DNA from: Paenarthrobacter aurescens TC1
GTDB taxonomy: Bacteria > Actinomycetota > Actinomycetes > Actinomycetales > Micrococcaceae
Direction of reading: 5' to 3'
DNA: 64,000 bases
Assembly (NCBI GenBank): GCA_000014925.1
Contig: CP000475.1
Location: 264,238 to 328,237 of the forward strand
Shown here: in pieces, positions 45,711 through 54,300 of the stretch
Position numbering within the stretch: the stretch's first letter is position 1
Layout of the letters: every line of letters begins with the position of its first letter
Notes under the pieces: generated by a model
Database searches by the model: none
What the model saw: only the letters and a program-made list of their open reading frames with translations
What the model was told of the DNA's origin: nothing
Translations under genes and position numbers: made by a program

Positions 45711-48700
45711 GCCTTGCCCTTCCACTCTCGGTACTGCTCGAGCACCAGGTTGAGTCGGGCCTCGTAGTTCCAGCCCCGGTGGAACGTGGCGAAGACGTGC
45801 TCGACCTGGTCCTCGGTGAGCCCGTAGAGCAGGCTCACGACAGCGTCCAACTCGGCGATCAGCTGATCCTTGTCGAGCGGGCTCGCAACCGAACCGGTCG
45901 TAACGCCCACCTCCGCGGCCCAATCACGGAAGCGGTCGTCGACGGCCGCGAGGCGCGCAGACACCTCGACGAGCCGTCGGCCGAGCGGGCTCTCAACGTC
46001 GACATTCGGCACTGGGCTCGGGTTGAGAAGCTCGAAGGAGAGCTTCATCTCGGCCCAGCGACGCACGTACCAGTCAAACGGAACGCTCGAGAGAACGCCG
46101 AGCAGGGCTGCGGTCTCCGCTGCGCCCCCATCCCGTTGTACCAGGACTGGCGCCTCCTCCATAGCCGCAGTCCTCGGTGGCAGAAGGCAGGCGATCAGCG
46201 TCCGCGAATCCGTCGCCCGAGCCATGCGCCGGAATGCAATCCGTGGGGAATCGAACGGAAGTCGATCCTCCGTGAAGGTCATGCCGTGGTATGCGGAGCG
46301 AGCCAAGCGCGAAGACCGCGCGACCTTGGCTGCGATGTACTTCCGGAACGCCTTCTCAGGCGCGTAGCCCTTCGGCAGCGCTGCATCTGGTCGCCAGAGA
46401 TTGAACGAGCCACCCGTCACGACAGGAATGCGACCCTTGGGCTCGTCCACGTCGAACTCGAGCACCTTCCTCTCGCTCGTGGCGTTCAGATCACCTTGGA
46501 GTGGCCGGAACTCCCAACCTGGCCGACGAGCGTCCAACCTGGGACTCTTCTTCATCTGGCGGAAGACGTCAGCGGAAGCTGGGTCCGGGATCAGCGGGAA
46601 GGCCGCCGACGGCGACCAGCTCTGGAATTCCTCCGCCGGAACCTCGGCGACGTCGCTAGCGCCGGCGAGGAAGTCGCGTTGGTTGTAAAAGGGACCGGCG
46701 AATCGAACGACATGGTCCTCGCCGCGCGCAAGCACCGTAAGCCCGACGGTGTACTGCGGGTGGACCTGCGCGAACAGCCACTGCTGGTTGTTGACTAGGA
46801 AGCAGACGTCGACGAAGGAGCCCTGCATCAGAATCGTGCGTCGCCACTCGATCAGGCCCGATCCTGCAAGTGCGCCGCGCGGGAGGACCACGCCAACGCG
46901 CCCTCCCTGCCTGAGAAGTTGCCAGTTGCGCCAAGCGAAGGCGGAGAAGAGGTCGAGGTGCGCGGCGCCGATTCCGGGGAATGGTCCTGACCCGACTGCC
47001 TCACTCGTCTCCTTAACGGCTAGCAGGTCGCGCTGGTACTCACCTTCCAAGTCGGGGCGGCTTTCGCGAAACGCCTTCAGTGCCGCATCACGCTCCCGCT
47101 GGCGCATGGAACGCAGGCCGGGGAACCGCAACCCCCACCATTGAAGCTCTTCGACGTGCAGCTTCTCCCAAGGTGGGTTTCCGATGAGGACGTCGAAGCC
47201 GGGATTGTCGCGGAGGAACACCTCCGGGAAGAGGAACGGAAGATGCGCTGGCTGCAGACGTTCCGCGGTCTCTGCGACTACCGCCAACGCGAGGACGCGT
47301 TCCAGCGAATCTTCGTCAAGGATGAGGCTTGGGTCGACCTTCCCGATGCGCGCCGAGACGGCAGCGTCGAAGATGCGCCGCGCTGTGTCCGCTGCCTCGC
47401 GGGCCTGCGCGAGGAGTCGTGCCCCTTGCTCAACCTCCGACTTGTTGGCTTCACTCGCGTTGGCAACATCCAACAGAAGCGTCTTTGACGATGCCAGCTG
47501 GTCAGTCAGGATCTCGTCGAAGAGACTCATCTGCCCAGGTTTGCGATTCGGTTGAAGCGCATCGAGCGCCTCGTCGATGGTCCCAATGCCGGTGAGGCTG
47601 TTGGCGTTGACGAGGCCGTGGTCCAGGTTGCTCATGGGCAGGCCCGGTACGAACGTGTGAATCCAGAGGGCAAGGCGTGCCAGTTCTGCTGCCATCGGGT
47701 TGATGTCGAGGCCGTAGATGCAGCGGCGGGCGACCTGCCGCCGTAGGAGGCCGACTTCGTCGACCTCGCTCTTGGCGACGTCGTCTGTGCCGAGCGCGTC
47801 GCGAGCCACGGCGGCGAGCCGGAGCAGTTCCTCGGTGACCCCGGGTACTGCGTGCTCGGTGAGGAAGGTGCGCATGAGAGCTTCGATCTTGTCCACGGCC
47901 GCGACGAGGAAGTGCCCAGAGCCCATCGCGAGGTCGGCTACTCGGAAGTCGAAGAACTCACGCGCAGCCGCAGATGCGTCCCCCTTACTGAGGTGGAGGG
48001 CGATCCTCTCGAGGTGCGCGGTGAGTGCCGGCACGATGGAGCGCTCAATGAGGTGATCGACAACGACCTTGGGCGTGAAGTAGGAGCCGGTTGCCTTCCG
48101 CTCACCGGACGCTGTGTGGAAGTAGACCGACGAGGCCGGCGCGTAGACGGTGTCTCCGGGTTTGGCGGGGATCCAGGCGCCGCTGTTGTCGAGGGTCAGG
48201 TCCTCTTCAGCGAGCGAGAGTGAGCTCTCGAGGAGACCTTCGTAGATGGTTCCGAATTCACGGACGCTGAGGGAGCGGAAGTCGACGGGGCCGGGTACGC
48301 CGTCGTTGCTGACGTCGATGAGGAGGCTCTTGAGCGCTGGGCCGAGCACGCTGTCGGGGAGCTCGATCTTCTTGATGAGCGCGCCTTCGGGCGAGCGGTC
48401 GGGGTCGGTAGAGAAGAGTCCGCCGTTGTAGGACGGGATCTGCCACTGCGGGTTGCCCTGGTCGATGGCGTTCCAGACCTGGACCAGGTCGAACCAGATG
48501 GTCGTGGAATCGCCGAACTCGTCCGTGTCGGAGTCGATGAGTCGGCGTGCGTTGGTCTTGAGGCTGTTGGCGTCGAAGCCCTCGTTGCGGCCGGAGGGCA
48601 GGAGGCCGCGGTCCTCGGCGTAGGCCTGGAACAGGAGCCGGAAAAGGATGCGCAGGGTGACGCGGTATGCGAGTGCGAGCCCGTCAGCGTTGAGCGGGAC

Positions 48701-49714
48701 CGCGGCGTACTTCGCGAGTCGCTGGGCGACCTCGACTGCGACGGGCGGAACGATCTCGTCGTAGATGCGTTCGCGCAGGCGTGCGCCGAGCTCGCTGGCG
48801 TAGCGCGAGCTGTCACGAAGCAGTTCGTCCGTGGTGCCGTCGGCGACTAGGGCGTCGGCGGAGAAGATCAGCGGGAGAAGGGCGGCGTACTCGGAGTCGA
48901 TGGTCGAGAGGTCGACTTCGAAGAAGGTTTCGGCCTGGCCCTTGGACCCGACGCCGACGCCGTCGCGGCCTGGGTAGAGCCGGATCTGGTCCTTGCGGAG
49001 TACGACGAGCCAGGGAACTTCCTGCTTGGAGGCCACGGCGAGGCCGAACGCGACGGGCGAGAGCTGGAATCGCTGGGTCTTCGCGTCGAACTGCTCGGTG
49101 TCCTCGAGCAGTACCGCGACAGCGCGGGGCGGACGCCCGCCGATGGACAGCAGCATGGTGCCGTTCGGCCCGGGCTGCGTGCCGAACCCGAGGCCTTCAA
49201 CGAGTTGCTTGCCGCGCTTGCTGAGCAGGGCCCCGGCCTTGCTGCCGAGCGACTCCCAGTCGGGTCGCTTCGGAACGTTGCTGGTGATGTGGTGGGAGGC
49301 GAAGAGGCCGCTGTTGGTGAAGCCTGCGACGCCGGTCGAGTCGTTGGCCTTGCGGAAGCCGGCGAACCGCTCCGTTGCCGCGAGGAGGTCTGGCTCGGCG
49401 AGCACTGACTGAAGCTGGCGCTGCGCCTGCTCGACGGGCAGGACGATCGGTTGTGCCTGCGGATCGGGGCCAAAGAGGTGGACCGTTCCGTCGTGGACAA
49501 CGGCCACAACCAGCTGCACCTGTGTCCGGCCCGTGCGGGCCGTGAAGAGGTCCCGGAGCCCCTGGCGGGACGGCGCGGCGACGGCGGATGCCACCGCGAC
49601 CTGGAATCCTCCGAGGCCGTGCGGGTCCGGGCCGAGGTAGACCTTCTCGGTGGTGACGCCTGCGGGCGCGGACGGATCGGTCCAAGTCACGATCTTGTCG
49701 GCGGTCAGACGCAC
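45707..49714 (-). CDS. Eco57I-type adenine-specific DNA methylase, defence operon
   Basis: A 1335-residue protein. A long N-terminal region is followed by methylase motif I D-L-A-M-G-S-G-H-F near residue 592 and motif IV I-G-N-P-P-W near 845, then a C-terminal target-recognition region. This matches Eco57I/PglX-like N6-adenine methylases. GTG 49714, with AGGGAG at 6-nt spacing, is the probable start; the open frame runs on upstream into low-complexity sequence. It is the first gene of a tightly overlapping three-gene operon with a PLD-SNF2 helicase and a HEPN/DUF3320 protein. It lacks the DrmA/DrmB partners of DISARM and the BREX phosphatase PglZ. Confidence 0.82.
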   Translation of the reverse strand: MRLTADKIVTWTDPSAPAGVTTEKVYLGPDPHGLGGFQVAVASAVAAPSRQGLRDLFTARTGRTQVQLVVAVVHDGTVHLFGPDPQAQPIVLPVEQAQRQLQSVLAEPDLLAATERFAGFRKANDSTGVAGFTNSGLFASHHITSNVPKRPDWESLGSKAGALLSKRGKQLVEGLGFGTQPGPNGTMLLSIGGRPPRAVAVLLEDTEQFDAKTQRFQLSPVAFGLAVASKQEVPWLVVLRKDQIRLYPGRDGVGVGSKGQAETFFEVDLSTIDSEYAALLPLIFSADALVADGTTDELLRDSSRYASELGARLRERIYDEIVPPVAVEVAQRLAKYAAVPLNADGLALAYRVTLRILFRLLFQAYAEDRGLLPSGRNEGFDANSLKTNARRLIDSDTDEFGDSTTIWFDLVQVWNAIDQGNPQWQIPSYNGGLFSTDPDRSPEGALIKKIELPDSVLGPALKSLLIDVSNDGVPGPVDFRSLSVREFGTIYEGLLESSLSLAEEDLTLDNSGAWIPAKPGDTVYAPASSVYFHTASGERKATGSYFTPKVVVDHLIERSIVPALTAHLERIALHLSKGDASAAAREFFDFRVADLAMGSGHFLVAAVDKIEALMRTFLTEHAVPGVTEELLRLAAVARDALGTDDVAKSEVDEVGLLRRQVARRCIYGLDINPMAAELARLALWIHTFVPGLPMSNLDHGLVNANSLTGIGTIDEALDALQPNRKPGQMSLFDEILTDQLASSKTLLLDVANASEANKSEVEQGARLLAQAREAADTARRIFDAAVSARIGKVDPSLILDEDSLERVLALAVVAETAERLQPAHLPFLFPEVFLRDNPGFDVLIGNPPWEKLHVEELQWWGLRFPGLRSMRQRERDAALKAFRESRPDLEGEYQRDLLAVKETSEAVGSGPFPGIGAAHLDLFSAFAWRNWQLLRQGGRVGVVLPRGALAGSGLIEWRRTILMQGSFVDVCFLVNNQQWLFAQVHPQYTVGLTVLARGEDHVVRFAGPFYNQRDFLAGASDVAEVPAEEFQSWSPSAAFPLIPDPASADVFRQMKKSPRLDARRPGWEFRPLQGDLNATSERKVLEFDVDEPKGRIPVVTGGSFNLWRPDAALPKGYAPEKAFRKYIAAKVARSSRLARSAYHGMTFTEDRLPFDSPRIAFRRMARATDSRTLIACLLPPRTAAMEEAPVLVQRDGGAAETAALLGVLSSVPFDWYVRRWAEMKLSFELLNPSPVPNVDVESPLGRRLVEVSARLAAVDDRFRDWAAEVGVTTGSVASPLDKDQLIAELDAVVSLLYGLTEDQVEHVFATFHRGWNYEARLNLVLEQYREWKGKA

Positions 49715-49994
49715 GGCGGCTCCCTGGGGTTGGCGCAGGGCCGCGAGCGTGCAACCCCAGTCGGAAACCCTACCTACGGCGGCCGGCGGAAGAGTCGAAA
49801 ACTGCAGGCCGCTTCGGCGCCGGGATCCGGGCTCCTCGGCGCCGAGACGAGAGCCGCTCAACCGAGTGCGTGGTCGTCGTAGTGGATCGCCTTGCCGAGC
49901 TCGATCGAACGTCCGGGTGTTGCCACCGGGCGAGCCCCGGGCCGCCCGGCTTGCTGGTCTGGAGCTTCCGGCTCGACAGGACGGCGGGGGTTGC

Positions 49995-51257
49995 TCAGTG
50001 GTTGGCGACCGGCGGGAGTGGCGGCATGTCCTCGGGCACGACCCAGGTCCAGGCCTCGGTGCCGGTGTCGGCGGCGATCTCGGCGGCGATCGCACGGTCC
50101 TCGTCACTGGTGAGCACGAATGCAGCGGTCGGGGCCTCGGTGTCTGTGAACACCAGGGAGGCCATGGGCTTGTCGGGAGCGAGGTTGTAGCGCAGCGACT
50201 TGGTGAACCTGCGGCGCGCGGTGAGTGCGGCGTCGAGGAGCAGCTTGTCGCGGAGAGACTCGTACGGCAGCCAGTGTTCGTCGGTCATGACGAGGGAGAT
50301 CTCTTCGGCGGTGGCCAGGCCGGCGCGGCCGACGGAGAAGGTCGCGATCACCATCAGGTGGCCGTCGTCGTCGGCGCGGCTCAGTTCGAGTTCGTCGCCG
50401 AACCGCTTGTGGAGGCGGTCGTGCAGCTTGTCGTCGACCATGAGCGGGGCGTCGGGCATGTGCTTGATGACGAGCTTGTGGCCGAACCGTGCCGGCGCGA
50501 TCGCTTTGAGCTCCCCGATCAGCATCATGAACTGCTGGGCGGAGCCGTGCTGCTGCATCGGTGCCCATGCCGCGAGACGCCGCGCGGCGATGTCGGGCTT
50601 CTTCTCGGCGTTGAACGGCTCGGGGACGTAGAGCCGGGCGGCGAGCGGCTTGCCCTTGGTGAACTTCCCGCGGGCGGCCTGGCGCAGGTACCAGGACACG
50701 ATGCGCCAGTTGCGCTTGCCGTCCATGCCGGGTGTCCAGGTCGCCAGGTCGGCTTCCTGCCACAGGTAGTGCAGGACGGCGCGGAGGGTGAGGCGGTTCG
50801 GGTCGGCGGCGACCGAGTCCGCCACTCCCCCGGCGCCGGCGCCGGTCGGCGCGGGGCGCTCGGTCTTCGACATGCGGAACCCGAGCTTGATGGCGGTCAG
50901 GCCGCTATCGGCTTCCTCGGTGATCGCGGAGCCGAGGACCTGGCCGAGCCCAGAGAGCCCTTCGGGAGGCAGGTAGGAGGCGCAGCGGGGTGCGTGCTCG
51001 AGCCCGGAGTCGGGCATGCGTTTGATGACGTACTTGTCGGGCCCGATCTTGGCGACGTACATGGCGACGCCGGCGGGGCGGCACAGGCACACGGGCCGGA
51101 CGCGGTCGGTGTGCGCGGCTGCGAGGAGCTGCTGTACGTCGGAGTTGTTGGTGTGGGTGATCCGGTGGCCGTAGAGCTCGAAGGTTTGCCGGTCACCGGG
51201 AGGGTCGCTGCTGTGGTCGGGCCGGCTCGCTGGCGGGGTGCTGTGTGTTGTTGTCAT
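49995..51257 (-). CDS. DUF1173-family mobile element protein
   Basis: A 420-residue protein of the DUF1173 type, with the cysteine pattern C-L-C-R-P-A-G-V-A-M-Y-V-A near residue 50 and Y-V-I-K-R-M-P-D-S-G, then H-A-P-R-C. This family is found mainly in integrative and conjugative elements and plasmids and has no settled role. The ATG at 51257 was chosen because upstream element f ends exactly 4 nt before it, the same spacing as at two other genes. Confidence 0.72.
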   Translation of the reverse strand: MTTTHSTPPASRPDHSSDPPGDRQTFELYGHRITHTNNSDVQQLLAAAHTDRVRPVCLCRPAGVAMYVAKIGPDKYVIKRMPDSGLEHAPRCASYLPPEGLSGLGQVLGSAITEEADSGLTAIKLGFRMSKTERPAPTGAGAGGVADSVAADPNRLTLRAVLHYLWQEADLATWTPGMDGKRNWRIVSWYLRQAARGKFTKGKPLAARLYVPEPFNAEKKPDIAARRLAAWAPMQQHGSAQQFMMLIGELKAIAPARFGHKLVIKHMPDAPLMVDDKLHDRLHKRFGDELELSRADDDGHLMVIATFSVGRAGLATAEEISLVMTDEHWLPYESLRDKLLLDAALTARRRFTKSLRYNLAPDKPMASLVFTDTEAPTAAFVLTSDEDRAIAAEIAADTGTEAWTWVVPEDMPPLPPVANH

Positions 51258-51261
51258 GCCC

Positions 51262-51294
51262 GGATAGGCAACGGCTCGACTCATGGATCGGACG
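51262..51294 (-). promoter_or_regulatory. Backbone upstream element, copy f (minus strand)
   Basis: Read on the minus strand: CGTCCGATC-N11-CCGTTGCCTATCC, then GGGC and the ATG of the DUF1173 gene. Spacing is identical to the other copies. Confidence 0.62.
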
Positions 51295-51340
51295 CCGGAC
51301 GCGGGGCGGCCGGAACTTTTTCCACATTTTCGCCGGCTGG

Positions 51341-51373
51341 TGTCCGATCCGCGGCCCGGCCGGGTGCCTTTCG
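51341..51373 (+). promoter_or_regulatory. Backbone upstream element, copy e (diverged right block)
   Basis: TGTCCGATC-N11-CGGGTGCCTTTCG. The first block is exact, the second matches 9 of 13. It stands back to back with copy f and just before GTG codons at 51373/51376 of the giant gene. Confidence 0.5.
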
Positions 51374-54300
51374 TGGTGAGGGCGGTGGTGAGCCGTGGCG
51401 TGGGTGCTGCGGCCGGCGTCCTCGCCTACGAGTTGGAGGTGCCGGGCGTGGTGCGACGGCGGGCGAGTGTTGCTGACTCCGATCAGCTGGCGCTGTGGGA
51501 TCTTGGTGAGGAGCCTGGTGACCACGTCGGTGACCAAGTTGGTGCGGCCGCCAGCGATGGCGAGGACCGCACGTCCACCACGCTGCAGGTCGTGACGGAG
51601 GAAGGGGCTCGGGATGAACCCGTACGGGGCACGGATGCTGGAGCACTACGCGAAGCATCGGGCCACGGAGTTGGCGGCGATCTCCGATCCGGAGACCTAT
51701 TTCGAGGAACTGGGCCTGCAGATCGAGATGGAGATCGACGCGTTGGCGGACCGGATCGCCGGCCCGTCGGATCCGTCGGAGGGCTACCTGGAGCGGGTGG
51801 GGCGGCTGAGCGAGGCGAGGACGACCGCGGAGTCGGAGGTGCTGCGTCAGCACATGGAACCGGGTCTGAGGACTCCTCCGGACATGTAGAGACTGCGGTC
51901 GACCCCGTCGTCGCCCCGCAGCCGGCGACGGTCGCTTCGGCGGGTGTTTCGGCGGGGGGCGGGCTGATTCCTGCCGGGGAGTCGCTGCGGTTTCGGCCGG
52001 GCTCGCAGAGCGACCTTGCCCCCTCGACGCCGCGGGGGCGGCTCACCGCGAACGTGGCGGTGCTGGAGCTGCTGGCACAGCTCGAGGAGGAGGACCGGGC
52101 TCCCTCCGCGCAGGAGCAGGGTGTGTTGGCGCGCTGGTCGGGCTGGGGGTCGCTGCCGGAGGTCTTCGACGACACCGCTCAGCACAGTGAGGCCGCGGCG
52201 CGGGCTCGTGAACTGCTGCAGGGCCGCGCTCGCGCGGCGGCGGCCCGTACGACGCTCAACGCTCACTACACCGATGCCGCGCTGGTCAAGGCGCTGTGGT
52301 CGGCACTCGGTGAAGCCGGGTTCGACCAGGCTGCCGGCGGTCGCGTCCTGGAGCCGGGCTGCGGGTCGGGCGCCTTCATCGGATTCGCGCCCGATCATGT
52401 CCGCGACGTGGTCGGCGTCGAGCTGGATCCGACCACCGCGCGAGTGGCGTCGCTGCTGTACCCGGCCGCGGACATCCGATCCGAGTCGTTCGCCGAGATC
52501 CGGCTGCCGGAGGGGAAGCGCGACCTGGTCATCGGCAACGTGCCCTTCGCCGACGTCGTCCCCCACGACTCCACGCACAACCAGCTCGGGCTGAGCCTGC
52601 ACAACTACTTCATCTACAAGAGCCTGCACCTGGTGCGCCCCGGCGGTGTGGTCGCCGTGTTGACCTCTCGTTGGACGATGGACGCGGCGAGCCCGGCGGC
52701 CCGGGACGCCTTCGCCGACATGGCAGACCTGGTCACGGCAGTGCGGCTGCCGAATCAGACCCACCATCAGGCCGCCGGCACCGACGTCATCACCGATCTG
52801 CTGATCTTCCGGCGCCGAGCCGAGGGCGAGGAGCCGGTCGAACTCACGCCGGGCTGGCGCAACCTGGAGAGGTTGCCTTCGTTCCGGGCCGGCGCTGGCC
52901 TGGAGGATGCCGAGGTCAACCTCAATTCGCTGTTCGTGCAGCAACCAGCTCGGGTGGTTGGTCGCCTCACGTCACGCTCGGGCCGGTTCGGGCCGGAAGT
53001 CGCGGTCAGCCCGCCGTTGACCAGCGACGGCCAGAGCCTCGCGGAACGGGTCGCCGCGGATCTCGGGCGCCAGCTGGCGTTCGACCTGTCCAACTATGCC
53101 GACGTCCGACCGCTGTTCACCCCTGCTACGACCGCATCCCGGCCGACCAGCCCACCGACGACAACGCCGGCGACCAACCGCACACCGGCGGCGGCGGGAA
53201 CCCCGGTCCCAGGGCCGCGTCGCGGTGCCGCCGAGGAGCCGCTGGTGCTGCCCGGGGCGGTCGTGCGGGCCGAGGGTCACATCAGCATGGGCGAGGACGG
53301 CGGCTGGCTGCATGTGCGCGACGGCGTGCCGGAACCGTTGGAGGTACCGAAGTCGCAGGCCAACGAGTTGCGGATGCTCACCGCGCTGCGCGACACGGTC
53401 GTCACGCTACTGGAGGCCGAGGCAACCACTCCCCTGCCGGGCGACCTGCCGAGGGCCGCGAGCTTGCCGAAGGGGCCCGGAATGGCCGGCGAGGAGCGGA
53501 TGAATGCGCTGCGGGAGCGGCTGAACCGGCAGTACGACGCCTACGTCAAGCGGTACGGGCCGATCAACCGGGTCACCGGTCGCAATACCGGCAGGATCGA
53601 CCCGAAGACCGGGGAGCCGGTGGTCGCGCACGTGCGGCCGCGTCAGGGCGGGTTCCGCGGCGACCCCCACTCCCCCGCCGTGTTCGCGCTGGAGCACTAC
53701 GACTCCGCGACCGGCACCGCACGCAAGGCCGACATCTTCACCGAGCGCGTCGTCGCTCCCCGGGTCCTGCGCACCCATGCGGACTCCCCGGCCGACGCGG
53801 TGTCGCTATGCCTGGACACCTACGGCGAAGTGCGCACCGGCGAGATCGCGCGGCTGCTCGGCGTCGACCACGCCGCGGCCGAAACCGAGCTGGAGGCGTT
53901 CGCCTTCGTCGACCCCGACACCGTCAAGCGCAGCGAGGAGGGATGGACAGCCAACTGGGTGCCCCGCGCGGAGTTCCTCTCCGGGAACGTCCGCGCGCGG
54001 CTGACGAGGGTCGGAGAGGTCCTCGAGCAACTCATCGAGGGCGCCGCCGCGACTGGCGATGAGTCGGCCCAGCCGATGGTGCGCCGACTGCGGGCGGCCG
54101 CGACCGCACTGACCGAGGTGCTGCCCGAGGACCTCGGGCCGACCGAGATCGTCGCCCAGCTCGGCGTGCCATGGGTGCCGGCCACGACGGTGGAGCAGTT
54201 CCTGCGCGAGACCCTCGATGACCGGACCGTGGAGGTGGAACACCCCGGCGGGTCGGTGTGGTCGGTGCGCGGCAACCGCCACTCGGTGGCCGCCCGGAAC

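Noticed and set aside
45711..45923. N-terminal extension of the PLD-SNF2 helicase open frame
   Set aside because: The ATG at 45710 overlaps the methylase stop in the usual ATGA manner, and the upstream part is a shadow of the methylase gene.
49650..51476. Plus-strand frame of about 600 codons over the DUF1173 gene
   Set aside because: It mirrors a recognisable DUF1173 protein and has shadow-type composition.
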